Below, one piece after another: positions 34,680 to 43,693 of a stretch of DNA of 64,000 bases. The translations under genes and the position numbers were made by a program. Every line of letters starts with the position of its first letter. Position 1 is the first letter of the stretch. The DNA is from Halomonas sp. CH40 (GTDB lineage: Bacteria; Pseudomonadota; Gammaproteobacteria; Pseudomonadales; Halomonadaceae), in the NCBI GenBank assembly GCA_041875495.1, contig CP112982.1, positions 3,348,001 through 3,412,000 on the forward strand, written 5' to 3'. The notes beneath the pieces are model-generated. The model made no database searches. It saw only the letters and a program-made list of their open reading frames with translations, and had not been told where the DNA came from.

Positions 34680-35399
34680 TCAGACAATAGATGAGTCAGG
34701 TAGTAAACGGGCATATTCCTGTTTGACGATCTTATAGCACTCACATGCCCGGTCTTCCAGTCCGGACTTGTCTAAAATGGTGATACGGCCGCGCTGGTAG
34801 GCAATCAGGCCAGCTTTTTGCAGCTTTCCGGCCGACTCGGTGACGCCTTCTCGACGAACGCCCAGCATGTTGGCGATCAGTTCCTGGGTCATGCGCAGTT
34901 CATTAGTCGGCAAACGGTCCAGGCTCAGCAACAGCCAACGACACAGCTGCTTATCCAGGCTGTGATGCCGATTACAAACGGCTGTCTGTGCCATCTGAGT
35001 CAGCAGTGCCTGAGTATAACGCAACAGTAAACCTTGCATTGGACCTCCCCGAGAGAACTCATCCTTGAGCCGTTGTCCCTTGAGGCGATAGGCTGTCCCA
35101 GCACTCTGCACAATGGCACGGGTTGGGGTGGTTTCACCGCCCATGAACAATGAGATGCCGACGATTCCCTCGAACCCGACAACGGCAATTTCCGTCGAGT
35201 CGCCTGCTTCCATGACACATAGCAGTGAGACGATGGAATCCGTGGGGAAATAGACATGCTGCATTGGCTGACCTGACTCGGCCAACGACGCACCGTGTTT
35301 TAACTCGACTCGCTCAAGATCAGGCACCAGGCGCTGGTATTCCGATGCTGTCAGGGCAGCCAGTAGATGATTCTGACCCGGTTCATGTGTCGACGGCAT
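34680..35399 (-). CDS. Crp/Fnr family transcriptional regulator
   Basis: A 239-residue regulator (start ATG 35399; AGGGG upstream). The beta-roll region includes YFPTDSIVSLLCVMEAGDST and EIAVVGFEGIVGISLFMGGE; the helix-turn-helix is MTQELIANMLGVRREGVTES. It is closely similar along its length to the product of 43694-44413 (both contain GISLFMGGETTP or GVSLFMGGETTP and IANMLGVRREGVTESAGKLQ), so the two are paralogues. FNR cysteines are absent. A perfect palindrome about 80-100 bases upstream is a candidate operator, possibly for autoregulation. Confidence 0.88.
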   Translation of the reverse strand: MPSTHEPGQNHLLAALTASEYQRLVPDLERVELKHGASLAESGQPMQHVYFPTDSIVSLLCVMEAGDSTEIAVVGFEGIVGISLFMGGETTPTRAIVQSAGTAYRLKGQRLKDEFSRGGPMQGLLLRYTQALLTQMAQTAVCNRHHSLDKQLCRWLLLSLDRLPTNELRMTQELIANMLGVRREGVTESAGKLQKAGLIAYQRGRITILDKSGLEDRACECYKIVKQEYARLLPDSSIV

Positions 35400-35480
35400 C
35401 AAGGTGACCCCTATATTCTATAAGCGATGCGAGGCAGCTGCTTTAAAAAGCCGACATTAATACAAAAAAAGAACCCCTAC

Positions 35481-35500
35481 TCTGTGCGCTAACGCACAGA
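35481..35500. promoter_or_regulatory. Perfect 20-bp palindromic operator candidate (best copy)
   Basis: TCTGTGCGCTAACGCACAGA has 8-bp perfect arms around CTAA. It lies upstream of the Crp/Fnr gene at 34680-35399. Related sequences recur upstream of other genes in this region, suggesting a dimeric Crp/Fnr-type binding site. Confidence 0.65.
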
Positions 35501-35550
35501 AAGGCGGTGATTATTTCTTATGTGTTAAAACTATACCATTGGTGTCAGCG

Positions 35551-37023
35551 TTAAGCGTCAGAATCCTTGCTATTGACCAAGACCCTGTTACGACCTGTTT
35601 CCTTGGCCTCATAGAGGGCTCTGTCCGCACGCTTCAGCAACGTGTTAGGTGTATCCCCACGCTGGAAATTGGTAACGCCCAGGCTAATGGTGATGCTACC
35701 CACTTCAGGAAAAGGCTCGTCTGCAATACAGCAACGAAGGCGTTCCGCCATTCCGACGGTTTCGGTGAGATTGGTTTCCGGAAGGAGGACCACGATTTCC
35801 TCGCCCCCCCAACGGGCGAGAAAGTCAGCCTCCCGTATTTGTCTGGCCAACCGCGCGCTCAGGTCTACCAGCACTTGATCACCAATGTCGTGTCCATAAA
35901 TGTCATTGACTCTCTTGAAATGATCTACATCAATCATCACCAGAGCAGTTTCAGACACATAGCGGGCGTAGCGAGCCAGCGCGCGCTCCATCTCCACATC
36001 AAAGCGCTGCCGATTATAGAGTCCGGTGAGGGAATCGGTGGTCGCCTCCCGCTCCAAGGACGCTTCCAGCTGCTTTTGCCTGGTAATGTCCAGCCCTATG
36101 CCCAGCAGGTAAGATTTACCGTTCAGCTCCACCCGCAAGCCACTTAACAAATATGGGGTGTCGCCCTTTACGGTGCACAGCTTGCTTTCAAGCATCGCGC
36201 TGCCTTCCGAAAAAGTCTTAGCAATGGCTGTACCAATAGGAGCTCTTTCTTCTTGTGGGACAAGCACGCAGATATCCATGCCACCAAGCTCCGCGGGACT
36301 ACGCCCTGTCACCGTCTCCATCCGATCATTCCATTGAACCAAATGACCTTTTCCATCATGAATGTAGAAGATCCCTGGCAAGCTGGCCAGAATCGACTCC
36401 GAAAGATCCTTCTCGCGTCGAAGCTGGTCTTCAAGATTCCGGCGCTTGGAAATATCCTGTAGAAAAGTGGATCTTTGGTGTATATCCCCGGTGGCATCCC
36501 GATGAACAATAGTCACCTGGGAAACGGGGGTCTCTTTTCCCTCCCGATCCAGCACGGCTGCCTCCTCTCTCCAGGAGCCTTCTTTCGCAGCGGTATTCAG
36601 CCCCACGTTTGCGCTCTTTTCTGCCGCCCAGCACGGATAAACTTTCTTGCGATCGCTAATGTCACGCACTAGCGCCTGCACCAAGGCCCCATTGTCCATG
36701 TCAATTCGACTCAACAAGACCTCAGTAGGGAAATCAACACCGTCCCATGTGCGGTGGCGCCATTCAAAAAAGGCACACCCTTGGCTCATGACTTCATCAA
36801 GGTGATCTGCCGCGGCCTCCCTGCTGAGACGGCCATCAGGCTGGTAAAGAGGGGAAAGATCGGCGGGATGGAAAGTCACGAAGGTGTTCACATCAGGCAC
36901 TCGAAACATCGTCAGGGTCGCAGAGTTACAGTCCTGAAAACGGTCTTCCGCAAACAGCATGATGGCATCGCGGGATTGCTCAAACGCCAACTGATATTTT
37001 TCTTGTTGCCGAGCCGTGTCCAT
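35551..37023 (-). CDS. PAS-PAS-GGDEF diguanylate cyclase
   Basis: A 490-residue soluble sensor that should make cyclic di-GMP. Start chosen at 37023 (MDTARQQEKYQ), with GGAG 9 bases upstream; in-frame TTG and ATG codons lie just before it. The N-terminal PAS (FEQSRDAIMLFAEDRFQDCN) and another PAS around residues 195-320 (SLPGIFYIHDGKGHLVQWND) precede GGDEF. The cyclase signature is WGGEEIVVLLPE, an active GGEEF-type variant, after the typical DSLTGLYNRQRFDVEMERAL. An RxxD inhibitory site (RQIREADFLARWGG) ends just before it. A copy of the operator palindrome lies about 90 bases upstream. Confidence 0.92.
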   Translation of the reverse strand: MDTARQQEKYQLAFEQSRDAIMLFAEDRFQDCNSATLTMFRVPDVNTFVTFHPADLSPLYQPDGRLSREAAADHLDEVMSQGCAFFEWRHRTWDGVDFPTEVLLSRIDMDNGALVQALVRDISDRKKVYPCWAAEKSANVGLNTAAKEGSWREEAAVLDREGKETPVSQVTIVHRDATGDIHQRSTFLQDISKRRNLEDQLRREKDLSESILASLPGIFYIHDGKGHLVQWNDRMETVTGRSPAELGGMDICVLVPQEERAPIGTAIAKTFSEGSAMLESKLCTVKGDTPYLLSGLRVELNGKSYLLGIGLDITRQKQLEASLEREATTDSLTGLYNRQRFDVEMERALARYARYVSETALVMIDVDHFKRVNDIYGHDIGDQVLVDLSARLARQIREADFLARWGGEEIVVLLPETNLTETVGMAERLRCCIADEPFPEVGSITISLGVTNFQRGDTPNTLLKRADRALYEAKETGRNRVLVNSKDSDA

Positions 37024-37111
37024 TTGGGACATCTCCAAACCGTTACGATATGCCGTGGTTACCCATTTATAACCAAACCTAGTGCATGTTGTCCCAAGGA
37101 GAGATGGTAAC

Positions 37112-37131
37112 TCTGTGCGCTATCGAACATA
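37112..37131. promoter_or_regulatory. Operator-like palindrome upstream of the diguanylate cyclase
   Basis: TCTGTGCGCTATCGAACATA keeps the left arm of the best copy exactly and 6 of 8 bases of the right arm. It lies 89-108 bases before the chosen start. Confidence 0.55.
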
Positions 37132-37253
37132 GCTATCGCTACAGGCAAAGACACCCATAAATTTAAATGTTTTATGCAACCTTCAAGGTCTGACCAAATG
37201 ATTTTAATCATGGACTGGGATACAGCGCCGTGAGGTTATCGACGCCAACCAAT

Positions 37254-39800
37254 TCAGGCCTGGGGGGAATCCCTCAATGCCGATTCCAGTTGCTTGGTCT
37301 CGGTAATATTAACCAGGGTGATAACCACTCCATCAATCATATTATCCAGCCTGCGGTAGGGAATGATTCTGACCGAAAACCAGCGGTCATCGTCGGAGGC
37401 GACCTGCTTTTCACTGACTGACAGGGTATCGAGTGTTTTCCGGGCGTCTTCCTGAAGCTCCGGATAGCGAAGGCTGGTGCTCAGATCGCTTAATGGACGG
37501 CCTACGTCGCTTTCACGCAGGCTGAAAATATCGGTTGTCCGCTCCGTGTAGCGCCGTACATTCAACGCTTGATCCAGGAAAAGAATCGCAATCTCGATGC
37601 TATTGAGCACGTTCTGCATGTCGCTCTGAGCAAGCACGAGATCATCCACCTTAGTTTCCAGCTCGGCATTAATGGTCTGCAACTCCTCGTTCATGGACTG
37701 CATTTCTTCTTTAGACGTGGTCAGTTCCTCATTAGCTGACTGCAACTCTTCATTAGTGGATTGAAGCTTTTCGTTGGTTGCCTGCAACTCTTCCAGCGTT
37801 TTTTCCCCCCGCTGTCGCAGGGTTCTGATTTCCTTTTGATACTGCTGGATCTGCACCTCCTGATCCGAGGAGGTGGTCGATACAGGCTCTCGGTTTTCAG
37901 AGGTCACAAAGGCAGGTGCATCGCGGAACACAACGAGGGTTTTGCCTTTGAGGGCATCGGGTTCATCCAGGATATGAATAGTCACATCAACGGCCTGGGT
38001 ATCCGAACCGGCCCGGACTAATAAGCCGGTAAGCTCCACCGGTCCGGCTGAACCAGATGCCTGCTTGAGGCCGTGATAGATGGGTTCACGTAGCCCTTCA
38101 CGTGCCATTGCATGGATGTTCAAAGTAGCTTTTCCGGCTGCGGGCTCCAGATACTTTCCGGTGCGTCCGCTGATATAAACAATATCGGCATCTTCATTGA
38201 GCACCACAGCGGCCGGTGCAAAGAGCTGCAGCAGTACATTGTCCACGGCAGATTGTAGGTTACTGATCGTGTTCTGCTGGGGAACCTCATTGGATGGCAC
38301 GGATTGCTCCTTGTGCAGGATAGACATCGGTGGATAAGATTTTAACAGGAAGTCAGAGTGACGGTTGGGCTGGAAAGGTTTACGTCGGAAAAGACGCACT
38401 CTGGACTTTAACGGTTCAAACAGCTGGGTCAGCCGACCGATGGTTTCCGAGCTACCCAGCATCAACAGGCCGCCAGGACGCAGGCTGTAATGAAACAGGG
38501 GGAGTATCCGTCTCTGAAGCGTCAGGTCGAAGTAGATCAGTAAATTGCGGCACGCAATCAGATCCAGTCTGGTAAAGGGCGGGTCTAGAATAACATCGTG
38601 GGAAGCGAACATTACTTTGTCCCGCACCCATGGTTGCACCTGATAATAATGCTCATGTCGGGAGAAAAAGCGGGCCAGCCGTTCTTCTGATATAGTGTTT
38701 TCAATATCGAGTGGATATTGCCCTCGACGGGCTGTGGTAATAGCGTCCGGACTGATGTCGGAGGCAAATACCTTGAGGTTCAGTTCTGCGCCAGGTTGAA
38801 TTCGTTCCAGCGATTCAGTGAACGCCATTACCAGTGAATAAGCTTCCTCTCCGGTCGAGCAACCCACTACCCAGGCACGCAGTGGGTGCTCTGACGTGTA
38901 ATTGATGACCAGTTCCGGCAAGCCTTTTTCAATCAGATAATCCCAGGCTTCAGTATCCCGGAAGAACTGGGTAACGCCGATCAGCAGTTCCTGGAACAAT
39001 AACTGAACTTCGTGACGGTTGTTTTCCAGGAAGCGAGTATAGTCCGTCAGTTCCGAAATCCCGTGGATCGCCATCCGACGTTCGATCCGACGATTGAGCG
39101 TGGTGGGCTTGTACAAGGAAAAGTCGTGTCGGGTTTGTGCCTGCAGCAGGCTGATAAGTGGATCCAGACGCTCCAATGATTTGTTTGGGCCCTGTATGGA
39201 ATCAAAGCGTTCATGCACGGTATCCGGCTCATCCGGCTCCGGAACACGCCGGACATACGCCAGTATCCGTCCTGGCAACTCATCGCTGGGTGCCACGATA
39301 TCGTCGCAGCCCGCCTCTATCGCGCTCTTTGGCATGGCATCAAACTGGGCTGACTCCGGGCTCTGCACCGCTGATAGCCCGCCGGTTGCCTTGATGGCCT
39401 GTAAGCCCAGAGTGCCATCCGAGCCCATGCCGGATAAGACGACGGCAATGGCCCGCTCATTTTCGGCACTGGCCAAGGATGAAAACAGCACGTTGATGGG
39501 CAAGCGGTGGCCCCGGGGCTCCACAGGCTTAGCCAGTTTCAGGACACCTTTGTGTACCCTCAGTTCCCGGCTCGGCGGAATCACGTAAACGGCATTGGCC
39601 TGGATTGTCATGTTTTGCTGTGCTTCATGCACCGGCATGTCGGTAGAGCGCTGCAAAAGCTCTACGAGCAACGACTTCTCGGCCGGAGCTAGATGCTGCA
39701 CCACCACAAAAGCCATGCCGGTATCGCATGGCGTATTATGGAAAAAGTCTTCCAAGGGTGCCAAACCGCCAGCGGAAGCGCCAATACCAATAATACGCAT
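37254..39800 (-). CDS. CheB-CheR fusion with coiled coil and PAS domain
   Basis: An 848-residue cytoplasmic protein; the ATG at 39800 has GGAGG 5 bases upstream. Residues 1-190 are a CheB methylesterase without receiver domain: active-site Ser in IIGIGASAGGLAP, His in VVVQHLAPAEKS and Asp in VLSGMGSDGT. Residues about 210-480 are a CheR methyltransferase (WVVGCSTGEEAYSLVMAFTE binds SAM). A PAS-like domain follows, then a strong coiled coil (EELQATNEKLQSTNEELQSA) and a last PAS (DIFSLRESDVGRPL). There is no kinase domain, unlike many CheBR hybrids, so output must pass through a partner. It lies 33 bases after a PAS-protein gene in one operon. It may modify a receptor not encoded here. Confidence 0.9.
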   Translation of the reverse strand: MRIIGIGASAGGLAPLEDFFHNTPCDTGMAFVVVQHLAPAEKSLLVELLQRSTDMPVHEAQQNMTIQANAVYVIPPSRELRVHKGVLKLAKPVEPRGHRLPINVLFSSLASAENERAIAVVLSGMGSDGTLGLQAIKATGGLSAVQSPESAQFDAMPKSAIEAGCDDIVAPSDELPGRILAYVRRVPEPDEPDTVHERFDSIQGPNKSLERLDPLISLLQAQTRHDFSLYKPTTLNRRIERRMAIHGISELTDYTRFLENNRHEVQLLFQELLIGVTQFFRDTEAWDYLIEKGLPELVINYTSEHPLRAWVVGCSTGEEAYSLVMAFTESLERIQPGAELNLKVFASDISPDAITTARRGQYPLDIENTISEERLARFFSRHEHYYQVQPWVRDKVMFASHDVILDPPFTRLDLIACRNLLIYFDLTLQRRILPLFHYSLRPGGLLMLGSSETIGRLTQLFEPLKSRVRLFRRKPFQPNRHSDFLLKSYPPMSILHKEQSVPSNEVPQQNTISNLQSAVDNVLLQLFAPAAVVLNEDADIVYISGRTGKYLEPAAGKATLNIHAMAREGLREPIYHGLKQASGSAGPVELTGLLVRAGSDTQAVDVTIHILDEPDALKGKTLVVFRDAPAFVTSENREPVSTTSSDQEVQIQQYQKEIRTLRQRGEKTLEELQATNEKLQSTNEELQSANEELTTSKEEMQSMNEELQTINAELETKVDDLVLAQSDMQNVLNSIEIAILFLDQALNVRRYTERTTDIFSLRESDVGRPLSDLSTSLRYPELQEDARKTLDTLSVSEKQVASDDDRWFSVRIIPYRRLDNMIDGVVITLVNITETKQLESALRDSPQA

Positions 39801-39833
39801 CAAAACCTCCCGAAGTATATGGCGGAGTACCTT

Positions 39834-40439
39834 TCAGAAGGCATTAGCTTCAGTCAGAATCAACAGGATGCTGTTACTGGACTCGGAAAATCTTGCACTG
39901 ATAGCGATCCGCCGATGATCCGGCAATTCCCATGAGCCATTCATCAGGTTGTCGGCCTCTGGTGTGCGTTCCCTGATATTGCTGAACAGACTGCGCACAG
40001 CACTTTCCTGGCCCGGCGCCAGTATCCTATCCAGCGTAAGACCGGCCAATGCCTGTTGAGGTTTGCCAAAAAGCACACCCGCAGCTTGATTGCCTTCAAT
40101 GATCTCGCCGTCAGCAGCGACAACCAGGTAAGCGGCAGGCGCCTGTTCATAAAGTGACCGGTAATACGCGAACTCCTCACTAACTTCCTGGTCGTTGGCC
40201 TGCAACTGCTCATAAAGCAGATCAAGCTCAACCTGATAGGTCTGAAGTTCATGCAGCAATTTAAGGGCATCACCCGCGGATTCAGGGTTACTGGCACGCT
40301 CGTACAATAGGTTGAGCGCATCAATGCTGAGGCTGCCCCCGCTATTGCGCGGAGTCGCGCCCTGCTCAATCAGATATTTAGCACTTTGGCGCAGCCGTTC
40401 ATGGCTGTTGGCATGCGGGTAGTCGTGTTTGTTGGCCAT
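39834..40439 (-). CDS. PAS domain protein, partner of the CheB-CheR fusion
   Basis: A 201-residue protein. The N-terminal half is helical and probably coiled (ALKLLHELQTYQVELDLLYE, then QLQANDQEVSEEFAYYRSLY). The C-terminal half is a PAS domain (EQAPAAYLVVAADGEIIEGN, then QAAGVLFGKPQQALAGLTLD). It has no output domain. AGAGGG precedes the ATG. It is the first gene of a two-gene operon with the CheB-CheR fusion, and the phrase TYQVELDLLYEQLQAN resembles the linker found before PAS domains of hybrid sensors. It may be a split-off sensor module. Confidence 0.8.
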   Translation of the reverse strand: MANKHDYPHANSHERLRQSAKYLIEQGATPRNSGGSLSIDALNLLYERASNPESAGDALKLLHELQTYQVELDLLYEQLQANDQEVSEEFAYYRSLYEQAPAAYLVVAADGEIIEGNQAAGVLFGKPQQALAGLTLDRILAPGQESAVRSLFSNIRERTPEADNLMNGSWELPDHRRIAISARFSESSNSILLILTEANAF

Positions 40440-40762
40440 TTGCCCTCTTTAGAGTGTTTCCTTATAAGCGCGCCCTGAAGCAGACGCCTAAATTATGACA
40501 GTGAGATCTACTGTCTATTGAGAAAAGACGCCTGACCGGCAGGCATCGGATAAATTTATTAAGCAGTCTTCTTATATAGTAGCTTTTATGTATGCATTAT
40601 CGCATCGAAGATAAGCGGAGCGGGGCCAAGTGTACATAAAAATATAGTGGCGGATCGTTCACCTTTGGCGCCTCAGGGTTTTAAAACGGGTTGGAATTGA
40701 TGGAGCCAGCTGTGATTTGAACGATCAATTGTCACTGCGCGAGGGATGAAGAATCTCTACTC

Positions 40763-40820
40763 AACCTGCTAAAAGAACGTGGTGTGTTTACGCCACAGCT
40801 CAGCACTCTACAGGCCGAGG
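40763..40820 (+). pseudogene. Relic of the AAA-ATPase/PD-(D/E)XK gene (middle segment)
   Basis: These 58 bases align without gaps with about 50550-50607 of the intact gene at 49665, roughly 85 percent identical by eye (AACCTGCTAAAAGAACGTGG versus AACCTGCTAAAGGAGCGCGG, then CGCCACAGCTCAGCA). Similarity stops on both sides. It marks an earlier copy of this gene family that has decayed. Confidence 0.7.
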
Positions 40821-40986
40821 AACGAGAAACCGATAGTAAAGCGCACTCTGCTCACAAACTGCCATCACAGGCCTGCCCTTCCCAACTATTTATAATTTTC
40901 CACACCAAAACAAGTAAGATGAATTTTACTCATAGTAAAAGGGTAAAACCTTCATTGGTCACGGCTGATATTGGGCTGCCAGAATG

Positions 40987-41020
40987 ATGCCTCGACAACC
41001 CCGGAACACCCCAGAGGCAT
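40987..41020 (+). promoter_or_regulatory. Hairpin covering the ribosome site of the homocysteine methyltransferase gene
   Basis: ATGCCTC pairs perfectly with GAGGCAT around a 20-base C/A-rich loop. The only plausible Shine-Dalgarno sequence, GAGG at 41014-41017, is fully inside the 3' arm, 9 bases before the ATG. This suggests translation is off unless the hairpin opens, as in translational riboswitches or thermosensors. It does not match SAM or SAH riboswitch consensus sequences that I know. Confidence 0.5.
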
Positions 41021-41026
41021 TTCTTC

Positions 41027-42076
41027 ATGGCGAACGACCTTATTACTCAGCGACTCGATCAAGGGCCACTTATCTGTGCGGAAGGCTTTCTGTTTGAGCT
41101 GGAGCGGCGCGGCTATCTTTCAGCGGGCGAGTTTGTGCCTGAAGTGGCACTGCTGCGCCCGGACGCATTGGAAGTCCTGCACCGTGATTTCCAGCATGCC
41201 GGTTCCGATATCGTTCAGGCCTTCACCTACAACGGCCACCGGGAAAAACTGCGCGTAATTGGCAAGGAAGACAAGCTGGAGCCACTCAACCGCGCAGCGC
41301 TGCGAATTGCCCGCAAAGTCGCCGATGAGCAGGAAGGTAACCTGATGGCCGGCAACATTTCCAACAGCAATATCTGGAACCCTGAAGACCCGGCTTCTCA
41401 GCAGAGCGTGCGCGCCATGTTTGATGAAATGGTGCAATGGGCCGTGGAAGAAGGCGCTGATTTTGTCATCGGCGAGACCTTCTATTACGCCGGCGAAGCC
41501 CAGGCCGCCCTCGAAGCTATTCAGGCAAAAGGGTTACCTGCGGTGATCACCCTGGCCCCCATGGCCGAAAACCGCATGATGGACGGGCCGGGCATTGTGG
41601 AAACCTGCGTGGCACTTGAACAGAACGGTGCCAGCGTGGTGGGCCTGAACTGTTTCAGAGGCCCCGATACCATGCTGCCCTGGATCCAGCAGATTCGCGA
41701 CGCCGTTTCCTGCCACGTGGCCGCACTGCCGGTGACCTTCCGCACCACCGCGCAGGAACCGACCTTTTTTAACCTGTCTGATCATCAGGGGTGCAGCTGC
41801 CCATCACCCCACGGGCGCCCCTTCCCGACCGCCCTGGACCCGCTGTTCTGCAACCGCTATGAGCTGGGCGCCTTTGCCCGTGATGCCTATGCCAGCGGCG
41901 TCAATTATCTTGGGGTCTGCTGCGGTGCGGCACCCATGCACATACGTGAAGTAGCCATGGTGGTTGGCCGGGAGCCCGAGGCCGCCCTGTTTGCCGAGCG
42001 CATGCAGAATCACTTCATGTACGGCAACCACGACCGCCTACCGTCCCACATTGCCGCCCTTGGCGACAAGGCTTGA
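41027..42076 (+). CDS. Homocysteine S-methyltransferase family protein (betaine-homocysteine methyltransferase-like)
   Basis: A 349-residue zinc-dependent methyltransferase domain protein. The zinc cysteines are in VVGLNCFRGP and the pair in LGVCCGAAPMHIRE near residue 290. Other core motifs are GDFVIGETFYYAGEAQAALE (seen as ADFVIGETFYYAGEAQ) and PAVITLAPMAENRMMDGPGI. It transfers a methyl group from betaine, S-methylmethionine or a similar donor to homocysteine, giving methionine. In a halophile, glycine betaine is an obvious donor, but the sequence does not settle this. It stands alone, with a weak terminator-like AGTCC...GGGCTTTTTT after it (42090-42113). Confidence 0.85.
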   Translation: MANDLITQRLDQGPLICAEGFLFELERRGYLSAGEFVPEVALLRPDALEVLHRDFQHAGSDIVQAFTYNGHREKLRVIGKEDKLEPLNRAALRIARKVADEQEGNLMAGNISNSNIWNPEDPASQQSVRAMFDEMVQWAVEEGADFVIGETFYYAGEAQAALEAIQAKGLPAVITLAPMAENRMMDGPGIVETCVALEQNGASVVGLNCFRGPDTMLPWIQQIRDAVSCHVAALPVTFRTTAQEPTFFNLSDHQGCSCPSPHGRPFPTALDPLFCNRYELGAFARDAYASGVNYLGVCCGAAPMHIREVAMVVGREPEAALFAERMQNHFMYGNHDRLPSHIAALGDKA

Positions 42077-42272
42077 TAAGTTAACTTAGTCCTACAGCAC
42101 TGGGCTTTTTTGAACGACTAATAAAGTTTTCACGCTGACGACCGATATAAAAAAGATAAGCTTTGATTTAATCGCCTTGAATGGCAAGAGGTCATTTTTA
42201 ACTCAGGGCGCCTCAGCCGAGCGGATCAGTGGTGGGCGTTTCTGAAATTTCATCCAGGATAAGGAGGACGAT

Positions 42273-42941
42273 ATGAACACTTTCGTTCAGGGTTTAGTAG
42301 CCGGAATGGTAATAACCATGGTGAGCGGCCCGGGGCATACTCAGGAAGTGGACGATCTGGACAGCCTTAAACCACAGCATTACAGCGCCGGAGTGACCGG
42401 AGCGGTTACCGCCAAGGCCGTGGGCCTCGACGCGGCCAATGGTGACGCCCAGGTCAGCGACGATCAGGTCAAAAGCGGCGAGATGAGCGAGCGTCTGATC
42501 TACACCTATGACACCTACTACAAACCCGATAGCGAGACCGACGGACCCTATGAAATAACCATGAGCTTGGGATCAGACTATGCCACTATTGAAGGCGAAG
42601 AGAACTCTCAGGTGGTTATTGGCCTGCATTTCAGCGATGCGATTAAACCGGGCACCTACGAGGTAACTGACGGGTTACTTGATGTCGGCCCCAATTCTGT
42701 GCCGGTTTCAGTACTGGTGGCGGCCTCGTCGCAAGAGCGCAGACAGCCGCTCGTGTTCAGTTGGAAGGTGGAAGGCACCGTGGCGCTGGAAACCATCAGT
42801 CGCGAACAGGCAACAGGGCGTTTTGAATTCAGCGCCTACGGCATGAACCGAAAAGGTCAGATCACCGACGACACAATCGCCGCCAAAGGTGCGTTCAAAT
42901 CCGTGCCCTATACACCGCAAGACTCTCTGCCGGACGATTGA
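42273..42941 (+). CDS. Exported acidic protein of unknown function
   Basis: A 222-residue protein with AAGGAGG before the ATG. The N-terminus MNTFVQGLVAGMVITMVSG... is a short signal peptide. The mature protein is acidic and rich in beta-forming stretches (YEITMSLGSDYATIEGEENS; FEFSAYGMNRKGQ), with no cysteines. No family recognised. Probably periplasmic. It is a single gene ending before a bidirectional stem-loop. Confidence 0.65.
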   Translation: MNTFVQGLVAGMVITMVSGPGHTQEVDDLDSLKPQHYSAGVTGAVTAKAVGLDAANGDAQVSDDQVKSGEMSERLIYTYDTYYKPDSETDGPYEITMSLGSDYATIEGEENSQVVIGLHFSDAIKPGTYEVTDGLLDVGPNSVPVSVLVAASSQERRQPLVFSWKVEGTVALETISREQATGRFEFSAYGMNRKGQITDDTIAAKGAFKSVPYTPQDSLPDD

Positions 42942-43023
42942 CAGTAATCGCCATTACCACCGCCACAAAGCCCTCTGAATCAAAAGATTAAAGTCGATTG
43001 AAAATTAATGAACATTGAGCTTT

Positions 43024-43046
43024 AGGGCCTCTACCTAAGAGGCCCT
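43024..43046. terminator. Stem-loop between convergent genes
   Basis: AGGGCCTC pairs with GAGGCCCT around a 7-base loop, followed by TGTTT on the plus strand. It lies between the exported protein gene and the convergent DUF465 gene and could serve both. Confidence 0.6.
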
Positions 43047-43087
43047 GTTTCAGCCACCCGAGAATGTCAGCAGCCACCGAGCAGTAA

Positions 43088-43318
43088 TCACAGGTAGGCA
43101 GCTATCTTATCTTTAAGTAACAGACGCTGTTTACGGTTTTTTTCTTCGATATGCGTAGCGACGGGTTCAACCTCTGTTTCCATGCGATGAATCTCGCGAT
43201 TCACTTCATGATAATCCTCTATCAGCTTGGCAAAGTGCGTATCAGACTGTTTCAGCTCGTGGATACGCTCTGCATGCTCAGGAAATTCCTCTGCAAGCTC
43301 ATGTGGTGTGTGGCTCAT
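43088..43318 (-). CDS. DUF465/YdcH family small protein
   Basis: A 76-residue all-helical protein: HELAEEFPEHAERIHELKQS then DTHFAKLIEDYHEVNREIHR and KNRKQRLLLKDKIAAYL match the YdcH/DUF465 pattern (a two-helix hairpin). GAGG precedes the ATG. The function of the family is unknown. Confidence 0.85.
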   Translation of the reverse strand: MSHTPHELAEEFPEHAERIHELKQSDTHFAKLIEDYHEVNREIHRMETEVEPVATHIEEKNRKQRLLLKDKIAAYL

Positions 43319-43488
43319 TCTAAAACCTCGTTTGGGAATTATTAAAATATCTAAAGCTCTCTAATATTTACCGTAACAGCCGTGTCGGTTGCCCGCCAAA
43401 CCTTTTTGCCGAGCAGCCCAAGGTCGCGAATCAGTTACAATTGCTCAACCCGGCTCCCACACAAAGCTGGATGCGTCAGCATAGGGTT

Positions 43489-43555
43489 ATCACACCATCC
43501 CACAGACGGGCGGCTACTACTTCCTCTCCCGCCCCCGACGGTTTGGTAAAAGCCG
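43489..43555 (+). pseudogene. Relic of the AAA-ATPase/PD-(D/E)XK gene (Walker A segment)
   Basis: These 67 bases align with 49761-49827 of the intact gene, including the P-loop coding part CGGTTTGGTAAAAGCC and the preceding GGGCGGCTACTACTTCCTC. Reading continues only a few codons (PDGLVKAERE in a shifted frame) before decaying. Together with the 40763 relic it shows past copies of the family left of the island. Confidence 0.7.
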
Positions 43556-43693
43556 AACGTGAGCGGCTCGGCCTAACGCTTGACCATGACACCGACATTG
43601 CCAGCCTGCCATTGCCACTTCCAGCCGACTGTCGTGATCGATCACCACAATCAGCGAAATAAAGCTATCGTGATGGCTTTGAAGTGCGGTCAT

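Larger units (their letters stand above)
40440..41026. other. Intergenic region with a nuclease-gene relic
   Basis: This 587-base stretch between divergent genes holds the promoter of the PAS gene, a short relic of an AAA-ATPase/nuclease gene (40763-40820) and the hairpin leader of the homocysteine methyltransferase gene. Frames within it lack ribosome sites and I call no gene. Confidence 0.5.

Noticed and set aside
40930..41026. SAM or SAH riboswitch
   Set aside because: The sequence lacks the conserved cores of those classes as I know them; only a simple SD-covering hairpin is visible.
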